Shown here piece after piece: positions 34,715-44,537 of a stretch of 64,000 nt of DNA. Made by a program: the position numbers and the translations under genes. Every line of letters begins with the position of its first letter. Position 1 is the stretch's first letter. Under the pieces are notes generated by a model. The model was not told where the DNA came from. It did not search any database and worked only from the letters and a program-made list of their open reading frames with translations. The DNA comes from an uncultured Paracoccaceae bacterium (lineage in GTDB: Bacteria > Pseudomonadota > Alphaproteobacteria > Rhodobacterales > Rhodobacteraceae). The DNA lies in contig CATOSB010000011.1 in assembly GCA_951812305.1 (NCBI GenBank), positions 620,001 to 684,000 on the forward strand. Direction: 5' to 3'.

Positions 34715-36127
34715 TATAAGGTTGCCTCCCTTGAACAAAGCCCCGCTATGGCTCTGCGCCGGATCTCGGAGTTGGAAGAATTTGTAGCATTCCAGGCGCA
34801 AGAGATTGATGAACTGCGCAGGCAGCTTGGCAAAAACAGCCGTAACAGCAGCAAGCCTCCCTCGAGTGATGGGCTGAAGAAGCCGGCACCACGCAGCCTG
34901 CGTGGAAAGTCCGGCAAGAAAAGCGGCGGCCAGACTGGCCACCGAGGCGACACCCTGCGCCAGACGCCAACGCCAGACTTTGTGCAACGCCATGAAGCAG
35001 CGCAGTGTCGTACCTGTCAGCAGCGCCAGACGCCAGAGATGATCGAGGGGGTGAAGAACCGTCAGGTGTTCGACGTGCCCCCGCCGCAGCTGGAAGTCAC
35101 CGAGCATCAGGCAATGATTTACGGCTGCGCGCATTGCCGAGCCACGACAACGGCCGCGTTTCCCGAGGGCGTGAGCGCGCATGTGCAATATGGTCCGCGC
35201 ATACGGGCCGCGGCGGTCTACTGCAATGTCCAGCAGCTGATCCCCGAAGATCGGGTCTGCCAACTCCTGCGGGATCTGTTCGGAGCCACCAGCCTGTGCG
35301 CGGCCAGCGTGACCAACCGGGTCAATGGCACAGCGCAGCGTCTGAGTGGCGTGGTCGAGCACATTCGTGATACCCTCACGGGAGGCGGTGTTCGGCATCT
35401 GGACGAGACCGGGCTGCGTGTCGCCGGCAAGCTGCACTGGTTGCATACGATCTGTGATGGCGCATTCACCCACTACCGGATCGATCCCGGGCGCGGTGCT
35501 GTTCCAACCTTCCTGAACGGTGGGACGATCGTCCATGATCACTGGAAATCGTATTACGCCCATATGGAGGGGGTGGACGCACACGCCCTCTGTGGGGCAC
35601 ATCACCTGCGCGAACCGAGGGCCGTCGCCGAGATCGAAAAAGAGCCATGGGCGACAGAGTTGAGCGCGCTGCTCACCAACGCCAATCAGCTGAAGTGTGC
35701 CGCGCAGGGGAGAGGCGACACCGAACTCCCGGCATCCGTTCATGAGGATATACTCGCCGAGTACATGGCAATCCTTGCCAAGGGCACAGACTTCCATGAA
35801 GGGCTGCCACCATTGGTGCCAAAAACCGGTTCTCGAGGGAGAAAGCCGCGAAGGCCGGGGCATAATCTCCTCATTCGCTTGCGGGACTTCCGCGACGACG
35901 TCTTGCGGTTCCTTACGGATTTTGACGTCCCCTTCACCAACAATCAGGCCGAACAGGACCTGCGCATGATGAAAGTGCGCATGAAGATCCCGGGGAGTTT
36001 CCGCACGATCGAGGGAGCCCGGGTCTTCGCCGACATCCGGTCCGTGATCTCCACAGCCAGAAAGCATGGGCTGAATATCCTTGAGATCATCACGGTCCCA
36101 CCAGCTCAGATCATCGCGCGCCTATAA
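34715..36127 (+). pseudogene. IS66-group transposase of element D, start codon separated by IS630
   Basis: The native start ATGGATA at about 33543 is separated from codon 3 onward by IS630 copy 2. The remaining 470 codons are open (KVASLEQS ... PPAQIIARL) and carry the same domain order as A-C, including HLDETGLRVAGK and NNQAEQDLRMMK. A longer frame begins inside the IS630 end at 34700 (MKHPWYKVASLE), so a near full-length protein could still be made if read from there. Confidence 0.8.
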
Positions 36128-36191
36128 CCGGACAGCACCCACCAAAGCCCCGCTCATCTTGCTCATCTTGCAGGGGGTGCTTGGGAGTTAC

Positions 36192-36770
36192 CAGAAAAGT
36201 TAATACACTATTGCCAAAAAGCGGGATGGGGATATCGAATTCGCTTGAAAGGCAACCTGACCTTACAGCACCTAGGTGGAGAGTTGTCTTGTGGTGAGAT
36301 CAAGGACCTGATGCCCCAGGGCCTTATAAACGCAGAGCTTTATGGGTCGGGTGTGTTTACGAATATCGGCGTACTGCATGATGAAGGCCACCCTGAACCA
36401 TGGATTATCGCGATGGATGCAAAGCCTTCGCAATACACTGTTCTTGACTACGGGTTACGGTGGGGGATTGAATCTATGTTCTCGGACTTCAAGACCCGTG
36501 GGTTTGGCATCGCGCAAAGTCAGATCAAAAAGCCGGATCGACTGGAAAGGCTTATTCTTGTCATGGCAATAGCCATGTATTGGGCCGTTTCAGCAGGTGC
36601 AGCGGATGAACAAATGGTCGCCCAAAGCGGAGAAAAAAGGGGGTTCGAAAAACCCGAAGATCACTCTGCTCCCTCTTCAAACAAGGCCTTCGCTTCCTGC
36701 GAAGATGCTTCATAGGTTACGAGAAAATCCCCAAATTGTGGAAAGTGTGGATTTTTTGAGGGGTGGTAAG
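36192..36770 (+). pseudogene. IS4-family transposase, C-terminal fragment, with the right terminus
   Basis: From the element D border the frame KLIHYCQKAGWGYRIRLKGN continues through YGLRWGIESMFSDFKTRG, which carries the catalytic Glu, to a TAG at 36713-36715. It then reaches the IS end GAGGGGTGGTAAG. It is about 75% similar to the complete IS4 at 57739-58833. The 5' half is gone. Confidence 0.85.
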
Positions 36771-36857
36771 ATTCAGTGTAACCGGTGCGGGCGCCCCATG
36801 GTATCGGCTTGCGGTTTGATATGAGATGCTGGTCTCCAATGATCTGGAGGTGATTTG

Positions 36858-37214
36858 ATGTTGGATGATGGGGCGGAGGTTTCGCGTCGCAAACCTGTAC
36901 TGCGGACGGCGGCGGAGCGCGCGGCGATTGTGGCCGAGACGTATGCGCCAGGCGCGACGGTTGCGGGTGTGGCTCGCAAACACGGTATGTCGGCGACGCG
37001 GTTATCGACATGGCGCACGACGGCCAGGCGCAAGGTCGCGCGTGACGAGGGTCAGACGTCTGGTTTTGCAGAGATCGCAGTGCTTGCGACACCACCGCCT
37101 TCGCCCTTTGACGGTGTTGAGATCATCGCGGGATCTGTCACTGTCCGCCTGCCCAAAAGCACGGCCACAAAACGGATCAAGGATGTTGCGCGGCACCTGG
37201 CGCGACAGGGATGA
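36858..37214 (+). CDS. tnpA: IS66 accessory protein TnpA (copy 4)
   Basis: 118 residues, ATG after GGAGGTGA; overlaps tnpB by 4 bp. Confidence 0.9.
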   Translation: MLDDGAEVSRRKPVLRTAAERAAIVAETYAPGATVAGVARKHGMSATRLSTWRTTARRKVARDEGQTSGFAEIAVLATPPPSPFDGVEIIAGSVTVRLPKSTATKRIKDVARHLARQG

Positions 37215-37564
37215 TTGTTCCGTCGCAATCGGTGCGGGTTGTGATTGCGACCAGGCCGGTGGATTTCAGGAAGGGCCATGACGGGCTGGCGGCGGTTGCC
37301 GAACGCGATCCGGGCCTTGATCCGCACTCGGGCGTAATCATCGTGTTCCGCGCCAAACGTGGAGATCGCATCAAGGTTCTGCTTTGGGATGGGTCCGGTC
37401 TGGTGATGACGTACAAGCGGCTGGAACAGGGCAAGTTCGCCTGGCCCAGGGTCCATGATGGCGTGATGCGGCTGTCCAAGGCGCAATTTGAGACTCTGTT
37501 TGAGGGTCTGGACTGGCGACGGGTGACGGCGCGGCGGACACGTCGACCGGGTGCGGCAGAGTGA
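37211..37564 (+). CDS. tnpB: IS66 accessory protein TnpB (copy 4)
   Basis: 117 residues, complete, identical to copy 3. Confidence 0.9.
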   Translation: MIVPSQSVRVVIATRPVDFRKGHDGLAAVAERDPGLDPHSGVIIVFRAKRGDRIKVLLWDGSGLVMTYKRLEQGKFAWPRVHDGVMRLSKAQFETLFEGLDWRRVTARRTRRPGAAE

Positions 37565-37619
37565 CTCTCAGCCTTATGTACAGGGTGTAAATCGTGGCCT
37601 GATCTGCTAAGAACACGCC

Positions 37620-39257
37620 ATGCCTGACGCCCTTGAATCCCTTGATCTGGATGCCCTTCCCGCGGAGGTGCGGGCGGTTGTTTTGGCGGCACGGAAAGAG
37701 GCGTTTGGCGTGAGCCTGTTGAACAGCAACCTGACGTCGCGCAATTGTGCACTCGAAGAAAGCAACGCCGCTCTCGCCACGCAGAACGTGGAACTTGAGG
37801 CGATCAACGCGCGTCTGGAGCATTTTGTCAAAGAACTGCACCAGCTGGTCTATGGCAAACGCTCCGAGAAGCTCAGCCCGGATGAACGGCAACTGGCTTT
37901 TGAAGATCTGGAGGTCGCGACAGTCGAGGCCGAGGCGCAGTCAGAAACAATCGAGATGACCAAACCGCGCAAGAAGCGCAAACCTGTGCAGCGCAACCTT
38001 GGGAACCTGCCGGATCATCTGGAACGTATCGAACAGGTGATCGAGCCTGACAGCATTACATGCCCCTGCGGCTGTGGTGAGATGGTCAGGATCGGCGAAG
38101 ATCGCACCGAACGACTGGATATTGTTCCGGCCCAGGCGCGGGTGATCGTGACCATCCGGCCCAAATACGCCTGCCCGAACAAGGACGCTGGCGTGGCCCA
38201 GGCACCTGCACCGGTTCATCTGATCGAGGGTGGCCTGCCTACCGAGGGGACATTGGCGCAGGTGGCGGTCTCCAAGTACGCCGACCACTGCCCCTTGTTC
38301 CGGCAGGCGCAGATTTATGCCTGATCCGGCCTTGATCTGCACCGCTCCACCCTTGCGGGCTGGATGGGCCGGATATCCTTCCATCTTGCTCCCGTGGTGG
38401 ATCATCTGTTCAAAGATATCAAATCTTCCAGCAAGCTCTTTGCCGATGAGACGCGCTGTCCGGTGCTCGATCCGGGGCGCGGCAGAACCAAGACCGGGTA
38501 TCTCTGGGCCATTGCCCGCGATGAGCGGCCCTTCGGGGGCACCGCCCCACCGGGTGTTGTGTTCTGTTACGCCGATGGGCGTGGCGGCAAACACGCAACG
38601 GAGTTCCTGACCGGCTTCAGCGGTACGCTGCAGGTGGATGGCTATACGGGTTATAATGCCCTGACCAAACCGGGCCGTAACTCAGGATCCGTCAAACTGG
38701 CCTATTGCTGGGCTCATGCGCGGCGCAAGCTCAAGGAAGTGCATGACCGCGATGGCTCGCCCATTGCAGGGGATGGGCTCAGGCGGATTGCCGAGTTCTA
38801 CAAGATCGAGGCTGAGATTAGAGGAAAACCCGCCGCCGAGCGCAAAGCTGTTCGCCAGGAAAAGACCAAGCCGCTGATCGAGGCATTCGAGATCTGGCTC
38901 AAAACCGTCCGCTCCCGCATCTCGGCCAAATCACGCCTCGGCGATAAGCTCTCCTACATCGCCAAACACATGGACGGACTGAAGCTCTTTCTCGATGACG
39001 GCGCTATCGAGATGGACAGCAACGTGGTCGAGCGAACCATCCGCCCTATTGCCCTCAATCGTAAGAACGCGCTCTTTGCGGGCCATGACGAAGGTGGCAG
39101 AAACTGGGGGCGTATCGCCTCCCTGATCGAAACCTGCAAGCTCAATGACGTCGAGCCCTATGCCTATCTCAAGGCAACCCTCGAAGCCATCGCAGCAGGT
39201 CACCCGGCTGCCCGCATCGACGAACTGATGCCCTGGAGCTTTAACAGGGCGCGGTGA
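37620..39257 (+). pseudogene. tnpC: IS66 TnpC with an in-frame stop (copy 4)
   Basis: 545 codons in all. At codon 235 (38322-38324) TGA replaces the CGA found in copies 2 and 3 (QAQIYA then stop instead of Arg-Ser-Gly-Leu). The rest, with GYTGYNALTKPGRNSGSVKL, AYCWAHARRKLKE and MDSNVVERTIRPIAL, is open from 38325 to the stop at 39257. A single point mutation inactivates the otherwise best-preserved copy. Confidence 0.9.
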
Positions 39258-39353
39258 CACCGCTTACGATTCAGTTCAGAAAAGCCTTGCAAAACCGGGG
39301 GTACCCACACACGACCCCGGTTTCAGGTTGGATACGGCCCGCAGTCATCGGCA

Positions 39354-40424
39354 CTACCGTGAGGATTTCACGCGATACCTGGTGGCGCGGGCTTGGCCAA
39401 ATCGTTCGATCTTGTTCATCTCGACAAGCTTTCGGAGTGTATGATCCACGGTTCGAGGATTGAGGCCGGTAGCTTCCACAACCTCCTTGCGGCTGAAGGT
39501 CTCGACGGCATTGGCGAACTCCCAGACTTGTAGTTGCAGATCGGACAAGAAGAGTTCAGTTGGTTCATCTGTCATGAGCTGCAGAGCTGCGTCGCTTTGC
39601 TTGCCCACAACTTCCAGGAAGAACAACAGCCAGGGCGAGATGTCTTCATCATCCGTCTTCCAACTCTGCTGTGTTTGATTGAGCGCTACGTAGTAGTCCG
39701 CTTTATTGTCCTCAATGATCTTCTCGTGCGAGACGAATGGGCAAAACGCATAGCCCGCCTGCAAAAGCATCAGATTGGTCAGGATTCGGCTGAGTCGGCC
39801 ATTTCCGTCCTGGAACGGATGAATGGCCAGAAATTCGAATACGAAATTGGCGATCACCAAGAGCCTTGGAAAGGTATCATCTTCCAACTCCTGCTTTGTC
39901 CAGTCGATCAGCTCCTGCATTTCTTTGGCGACCAGGTGGGGCGGGGTTGGATCAAACACGACCCCAACGAGTTCGCCGTCTTGGTCTCGCGCTTCAACCC
40001 GGTTCGAGCCGAATTTGTAGCCTCCCTTGTGGCGTGCATCCTTTACCGAGTGGCGCAGCATTTGTTGATGAAGACCCAAAATGGCATTTTCCGTGACGGG
40101 GATATCCCGCCAGTTTTCAAAAACAGCTTCCAGCACCTCAAGATAGCCGCCGACCTCCTGTTCATCGCGGGTTCGGAACTTTGTAATCCGCTGGTTCCGG
40201 AACAATGCCTGTACGTCCTTATCACTCAACTTACTGCCTTCGATCCGGGTGGAGGCCCCGGTTGAGGTGACCAGCACAGATGTTTGCAAACGTTGAATCA
40301 TTTGCGACGAGAGGGTATTGGCCAATCGCCACTGCCCTTTTATGGCATCGATCGTGGAGATATGGCCGTATATCTTCGTCGCCATCCGCGGGAGAAACTG
40401 AAGCCGTTTTTCAAATCGATGCAT
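39354..40424 (-). CDS. Fic-family AMP-transferase with N-terminal inhibitory motif
   Basis: 356 residues. The catalytic Fic motif HPFQDGNGR is at residues 202-210. An inhibitory (S/T)xxxE(G/N) motif, STRIEG, is at 58-63, which makes it a class II, self-inhibited Fic protein. The DUF4172-like N-terminal helices and a C-terminal winged-helix domain (FSRKEVVEATGLNPRTVDHTLRKL) complete the usual 350-370-residue architecture. Such proteins transfer AMP (or another nucleotide moiety) to protein hydroxyls. The gene follows the primase-helicase gene by 49 bp on the same strand, so the two may be co-transcribed. Start at 40424 is the first of two candidates; ATG 13 codons later is possible. Confidence 0.92.
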   Translation of the reverse strand: MHRFEKRLQFLPRMATKIYGHISTIDAIKGQWRLANTLSSQMIQRLQTSVLVTSTGASTRIEGSKLSDKDVQALFRNQRITKFRTRDEQEVGGYLEVLEAVFENWRDIPVTENAILGLHQQMLRHSVKDARHKGGYKFGSNRVEARDQDGELVGVVFDPTPPHLVAKEMQELIDWTKQELEDDTFPRLLVIANFVFEFLAIHPFQDGNGRLSRILTNLMLLQAGYAFCPFVSHEKIIEDNKADYYVALNQTQQSWKTDDEDISPWLLFFLEVVGKQSDAALQLMTDEPTELFLSDLQLQVWEFANAVETFSRKEVVEATGLNPRTVDHTLRKLVEMNKIERFGQARATRYRVKSSR

Positions 40425-40473
40425 ATCTTACCTGCGTTCTTTGTGAGATATGGTAAGAAATGGTGGGAAAAGG

Positions 40474-42909
40474 TCAAGCGCTAGGCGGTTCAGTTTTCCA
40501 GGGCAGCTCGGATATGATGCTGTAGCCAAGAGTTTTGCTTCCGGTGATCCGCTTTTGATGCATGCGAGTCAGAACCGGTACGTTGAGGTCAGCATAGTCG
40601 ACCACCACCACTTCGCCCTTGTCGTGATGTTCCCGATGCAGCCGCCCCGCATATTGCGCAAGCGTGCCTTTCCACGACACGGGCATGGTCAGGAATAGCG
40701 TGTCCAGGCGCGCATCGTCAAAGCCTTCTCCAAGATAGCGCCCAGTTGCGATCAGCAAACGCTCCTGATCATCGGGCACTTCTGAAAGGGTTTGGTACGC
40801 CGCCCGCCGTTGTTTGACCCCCATTCCACCCTGCAAAATCACGATGTTCTTCGCAAACGCTCGAAATCGATCGGCGAAATAGGCTACATGTTCGCGCCTT
40901 TCGGTCAGCAGAACAGGACTGCGCCCGGCTTCCAATGCATGCAAAACGTCACCAAATATCATTTCGTTCCTAGCCTCGCTCTGAGCAAGCTGATGGTAGA
41001 TGCTTTGAATTGGCGGCGCTTCGGCGTCTGGCGGCAGGCGGAAGTTGGTCGGCCTCACGAAATAGGAATGTTCAAAACTGCGTTTAGCCGCCTGTTCTTT
41101 CGCATCAACCCGGTGACGGATTGGCCCGCATTGCATGAAGATGATTGGTTGATGCCCGTCTTTGCGATAGGGCGTGGCGGTAAGGCCAAGCACGTATTTT
41201 GCTTTGGCTCTGCGGGCAATCAATTCAAAACTGACCGCTGAAATGTGGTGGCATTCATCGACGATCAGTTGGCCATAATCCGCAACGCAATCGTCCACCT
41301 CGCCTTGCTTGACCAGGCTTTGCATCAAGGCGACGTCAATTTGGCCGGAGAGTTTGCGCTTTCCGGAACCCAAATGGCCGATCTTGTGATCGGATGTATC
41401 AAGGAAAGTTTCCAATCGGGCAAGCCACTGGTCAAGCAACTGACGTCGGTGAACGAGGATCAGAGTGTTCACCCCGCGCTTTGCAATGATCGACGCTGCC
41501 AGAACCGTCTTTCCGAAACCAGTTGTGGCGGATAGCACGCCGATGTCTTCTGCCAAAAGCGCCCGCTCCGCATTTGTTTGCGCTTTGGACAGCGTGCCCA
41601 AGAACTGTGTATCCACCGGCGTACCGCCAAACCGCTGATCATCAATCTCCAATGGCAGACTCAATTGGTCGCATAATTCATGCAGTGCGCCGAATATGCC
41701 GCGCGGCAGGGCGATGTGATCTGTGTAATCTTCCGCGCTGGCAATGACGCGAGGCTTGTCAAACGTCGGTAGTCGCATGGCCTGAGCGCGATAGAATTCC
41801 GGGTTCTGGAAAGCTGCCAGACGTAGCAATCGGTTGCGCAATTGAGGCGGCAAGCCTGATTTGGCGATGTAGATCTGGTCGCCGAGTGTTGCCCGCAGCT
41901 TTTTCGGAAGAAGTTTTACAGGGACATCGGGGGGCGAAATCTTGCGCGATGGTGGCAAGTCCCAAGGCAACTTCTCGGCATTCTCGTCTTCTGGAAATGG
42001 CAGCCCGATCACTGGCCCTTTGTCCGGCATGCTTGTGAGTAGCTCATCAAACTTCTTGCGGGATATGCGTTTGGCCGCTGCCAGATATTGCCATTGATCA
42101 AGATAAGGCTTGAAGTTGCGATCCACGAATACGCTGTTACCCGACTGTCTTGGGCCAAACTGCAATGGCAGCGCAATGAGATTGCCCAACCCCCCTTTGG
42201 GGAGTGTGTCCTGATTTGGAAACAGACGATCATAAGACTCAAATCCAAGCTCGGGATGGGCCTCCATCGTCTTGGTCACTAGGAAGGTACCCAACTTGCG
42301 TGCATCGGCGGCTGGAACGGGCTCTTCGAAGAATATCCATACATGCCCACCGTTGCCCGAGCGGGACCGCTCCACATGAGCTGGAATGCTCAACCGGTGA
42401 CACGTCTGCACAAATGCCGCGACATCGTCGACCCATGTTTCGTTGTCGAAATCTGCGGCAAGAAACCAACAGATTTCATCCAGAAGCATCGGATACACAC
42501 CGGAGCAAAACGGCTTTCCGCGGCCATCCTTTCCGGACAGGTGAAAACGGATCATATCGTCGGTTACGGGAAGAAACGCCTTGTGCTCGCAGGCGCTGCA
42601 CTTGACACGGGGTTTGTTGCAGAGGCCACGCACCCACTCATTCCCGCACGCGATGGCGTAACCCGATTTGCCGGATTTCGTGTTTTCCCAGCGGGTTGGG
42701 AATACGTCTTCCCGACCTCGAAAAAGCTGACGGAAGATTGTCACCTTTTCCTGATTGGATAGCGCGCTCGGTTCGGCGGGGGTGGTTACAGGACGCGCCG
42801 TCTCGGCTTCGAGGCGCAGTATCTCTGCTTTCAGCGCCTGCTTTTCTCGTTCCAGTTCCGCGAGTCTTCGACGAACCCCTCTGATCTCTTGAGCTGGATC
42901 AGACAACAT
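40474..42909 (-). CDS. TOTE-type primase-helicase (AEP primase domain plus SF2 helicase)
   Basis: 811 residues. Residues 5-40 form a coiled coil. A TOTE-class archaeo-eukaryotic primase domain follows, with Cys-rich GLCNKPRVKCSACEHK (95-110), AADFDNETW carrying the DxD (153, 155) and RSGNGGHVWIFF (183-194). The C-terminal half is a superfamily 2 helicase: SATTGFGKTVLA, LIVDECHH, GLTATPYRKDG and QYAGRLHREH. The TOTE class was described as transposon-linked conflict genes. No other TOTE component is present here; a Fic gene lies downstream and a 55-codon frame overlaps the start. All key residues are present, so it appears functional. Confidence 0.88.
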   Translation of the reverse strand: MLSDPAQEIRGVRRRLAELEREKQALKAEILRLEAETARPVTTPAEPSALSNQEKVTIFRQLFRGREDVFPTRWENTKSGKSGYAIACGNEWVRGLCNKPRVKCSACEHKAFLPVTDDMIRFHLSGKDGRGKPFCSGVYPMLLDEICWFLAADFDNETWVDDVAAFVQTCHRLSIPAHVERSRSGNGGHVWIFFEEPVPAADARKLGTFLVTKTMEAHPELGFESYDRLFPNQDTLPKGGLGNLIALPLQFGPRQSGNSVFVDRNFKPYLDQWQYLAAAKRISRKKFDELLTSMPDKGPVIGLPFPEDENAEKLPWDLPPSRKISPPDVPVKLLPKKLRATLGDQIYIAKSGLPPQLRNRLLRLAAFQNPEFYRAQAMRLPTFDKPRVIASAEDYTDHIALPRGIFGALHELCDQLSLPLEIDDQRFGGTPVDTQFLGTLSKAQTNAERALLAEDIGVLSATTGFGKTVLAASIIAKRGVNTLILVHRRQLLDQWLARLETFLDTSDHKIGHLGSGKRKLSGQIDVALMQSLVKQGEVDDCVADYGQLIVDECHHISAVSFELIARRAKAKYVLGLTATPYRKDGHQPIIFMQCGPIRHRVDAKEQAAKRSFEHSYFVRPTNFRLPPDAEAPPIQSIYHQLAQSEARNEMIFGDVLHALEAGRSPVLLTERREHVAYFADRFRAFAKNIVILQGGMGVKQRRAAYQTLSEVPDDQERLLIATGRYLGEGFDDARLDTLFLTMPVSWKGTLAQYAGRLHREHHDKGEVVVVDYADLNVPVLTRMHQKRITGSKTLGYSIISELPWKTEPPSA

Positions 42910-43066
42910 CTATCCTTTCGCCGACCCGTTCGGCCTGTAAAACGTATACGTCGCCGTAGTGGTATTCCAGCTCGATTGCGGCCTTGTCTGAGCCAGTCAA
43001 TTCCATGGAGCCTTCGCCGTTGACTTCATCCATTTCGTCATGGCCTTGAAAGTCGAAAAACAGCAT
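42899..43066 (-). CDS. Small acidic 55-aa protein overlapping the primase-helicase start
   Basis: MLFFDFQGHDEMDEVNGEGS ... YVLQAERVGERIDVV, stop TGA at 42899-42901, overlapping the primase-helicase ATG by 11 bp. Its acidic, protein-like composition and coupling support it, but no ribosome-binding site is obvious. The frame is open further upstream (PCLDCNNAPS, with a C-x-x-C) up to a TAG, so it may be the remnant of a longer gene. Confidence 0.5.
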   Translation of the reverse strand: MLFFDFQGHDEMDEVNGEGSMELTGSDKAAIELEYHYGDVYVLQAERVGERIDVV

Positions 43067-43209
43067 GCTCGGGGCGTTGTTGCAGTCAAGGCACGGGCGC
43101 TAGGATTGCCATATGCGATATGAGGTGCTCGAAGGATGCAAAGTCGCTCATTCTTTGGTGAGTCTGAGCGGCGGTAAGCAAAAAGTGCGAGTCGATTTCC
43201 CTTCATAGC

Positions 43210-43227
43210 ATCCTAGCAATCTAGGAT
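43210..43227. repeat. Centromere-like ATCCTAG/CTAGGAT repeat, left of the origin
   Basis: ATCCTAGCAATCTAGGAT is an inverted pair of the hexamer that recurs around parA (44538-44706 and 45646-45689). Probably a partition-protein binding site. Confidence 0.55.
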
Positions 43228-43246
43228 TTTCTTGGTGGCTTAAAAG

Positions 43247-43497
43247 TTATCCACAGCCCTCTGTGTGTTATATATGTGTTAAATATAGTGTTAAGGGGTC
43301 AAAATGGTCTCTAATACATTGAAGATAAAGGAAAAAAAACGAAGGCCGGTGTGTAGAATATCGAAAATTGGTGTGTAGGATATCGAAAAAGGGTGTGTAG
43401 AATATCGAAAGCTGTGCTCTGGTGTGTGAAATATCGAAACACTTGACACGGTGTGTGAAATATCGAATGATGACGTATGGTGTGTGAACTATTGAAC
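43247..43497. other. oriV: Plasmid replication origin (DnaA box, AT-rich stretch, six iterons)
   Basis: A perfect DnaA box TTATCCACA lies at 43247-43255, followed by an AT-rich segment (to 43340). Six 19-bp iterons of the type GGTGTGTAGAATATCGAAA start at 43348, 43370, 43392, 43421, 43450 and 43479. Spacing is 22 bp for the first steps and 29 bp for the last three. The first three carry TAGAATATC or TAGGATATC, the others TGAAATATC or TGAACTATT. The last iteron overlaps the repA start, consistent with autoregulation. Iteron-bound initiator would open the AT-rich region with DnaA. Confidence 0.85.
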
Positions 43498-44529
43498 CAA
43501 GACCGCTCTCCCCTTCTCCCTGATCGCCTCGACCAGGGAGACTTCTTCGTGTGCGATATTTTTGACGCTGCACCGAAAGGCGATATGGCGTCGATGGAAC
43601 ATCCCATTTTCTCCATCTCGACCAAGCCTGATAAGCGTATCAGGCGTTATGAGAGTGGCAAGAATTTTGTCGAGATTACGCCTTCTGTAAAAGGACTTGC
43701 GACTGTCCATGACCGCGATGTGCTGATTTTCTGTATCTCGCAGATCATGGCTGCGTTAAATCAGGATAAGCGGGTTAGTCAAATCGTCCACTTCAAGGCG
43801 TATGACATGCTTAAAGCCACCAACCGGATGACCAACGGGCAAGCCTATGAAGGTTTGGTGTCTGCGCTCACGCGGTTGCGTGGAACAACGATCACCACAA
43901 ATATCATAACAGGAAATCAAGAGGTAACGAGAGGCTTCGGGCTGATCGAAAGCTTTGAGATCGTGCGCAAAACCCGCGAGGGTCGGATGCAGGAAGTTGA
44001 GATCAAACTATCTGACTGGGTGTTCAACGCTATCCGCCACAAAGAAGTGCTGACACTTCACCGTGACTATTTTCGGCTGCGGAAGCCATTAGAGCGGCGC
44101 ATCTATGAGCTTGCTCGCAAGCATTGTGGGATGCAGTCTTCGTGGAAGATCGGCCTTCAGCGCTTGCAGGAAAAATGCGGCTCAACTTCGACCTTGAAGG
44201 AGTTCAGGCGTCTGGTTCAAAAAATTGTTCTTGAAGATGAGACGCATAGTCATATGCCAGATTACGCGCTTTCGTTGGAAGACGATATGGTGACGTTTTC
44301 TAACCGCCGCACAATAGAAGCGGTGATTTCTCCAAGCATATCGAAGATCAGGCTCGATCCTGAAGCCTATCACGATGCGCGAACCGTCGCGCCAGGTTGG
44401 GATATCTATGTGCTTGAGCGGGAATGGCGACAGTGGATGAACGAATACGATGTCGAGCCTCCACGCAATGCGACCAAAGCTTTTATTGGCTTTTGTCGCA
44501 AACATGCGCAAAAGCACAGTCGTCCCTAG
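43477..44529 (+). CDS. repA: Plasmid replication initiator RepA (RPA family)
   Basis: 350 residues. The block LLPDRLDQGDFFVCDIFDAAPKGD followed by SMEHPIFSISTKPDKRIRRY is the hallmark of RPA-family initiators of alphaproteobacterial plasmids. It continues with ITPSVKGLATVHDRDVLIFC, a winged-helix region (YDMLKATNRMTNGQAYEGL, LTRLRGTTITT) and a second one (RPLERRIYELARKHC-like, here RKPLERRIYELARKHC). It binds the iterons just upstream; its ATG lies within iteron 6. It is complete and followed by the partition genes, so this region can be a functional replicon. Confidence 0.92.
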   Translation: MVCELLNQDRSPLLPDRLDQGDFFVCDIFDAAPKGDMASMEHPIFSISTKPDKRIRRYESGKNFVEITPSVKGLATVHDRDVLIFCISQIMAALNQDKRVSQIVHFKAYDMLKATNRMTNGQAYEGLVSALTRLRGTTITTNIITGNQEVTRGFGLIESFEIVRKTREGRMQEVEIKLSDWVFNAIRHKEVLTLHRDYFRLRKPLERRIYELARKHCGMQSSWKIGLQRLQEKCGSTSTLKEFRRLVQKIVLEDETHSHMPDYALSLEDDMVTFSNRRTIEAVISPSISKIRLDPEAYHDARTVAPGWDIYVLEREWRQWMNEYDVEPPRNATKAFIGFCRKHAQKHSRP

Positions 44530-44537
44530 AACGATAG

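Larger units (their letters stand above)
33403..36191 (+). mobile_element. Single-gene IS66-group element D, interrupted by IS630 copy 2
   Basis: The ends GTAACTCCCAAGCCCCC and the inverse of GTAACTCCCAAGCACCC are present. It is a relative of A-C, diverged by several per cent at the protein level. The flanks GACCAAAG and CAGAAAAG are not identical. Confidence 0.85.
36778..39268 (+). mobile_element. Three-gene IS66 element, copy 4, with perfect target duplication
   Basis: 2,491 bp from GTAACCGGTGCGGGCGCC to the inverse of GTAAGCGGTGTCACCGCGCC. It is flanked by GATTCAGT at 36770-36777 and 39269-39276, a direct 8-bp duplication. The insertion point is exactly at the end of the IS4 fragment. Confidence 0.93.

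Noticed and set aside
34658..36067. Antisense frame of 469 codons opposite the element D transposase
   Set aside because: Same reason: a mirror of the intact coding frame, spanning the IS630 junction.
43348..43497. CRISPR array
   Set aside because: The repeats are short, closely phased and directly upstream of repA, so they are iterons; no cas genes occur in the window.
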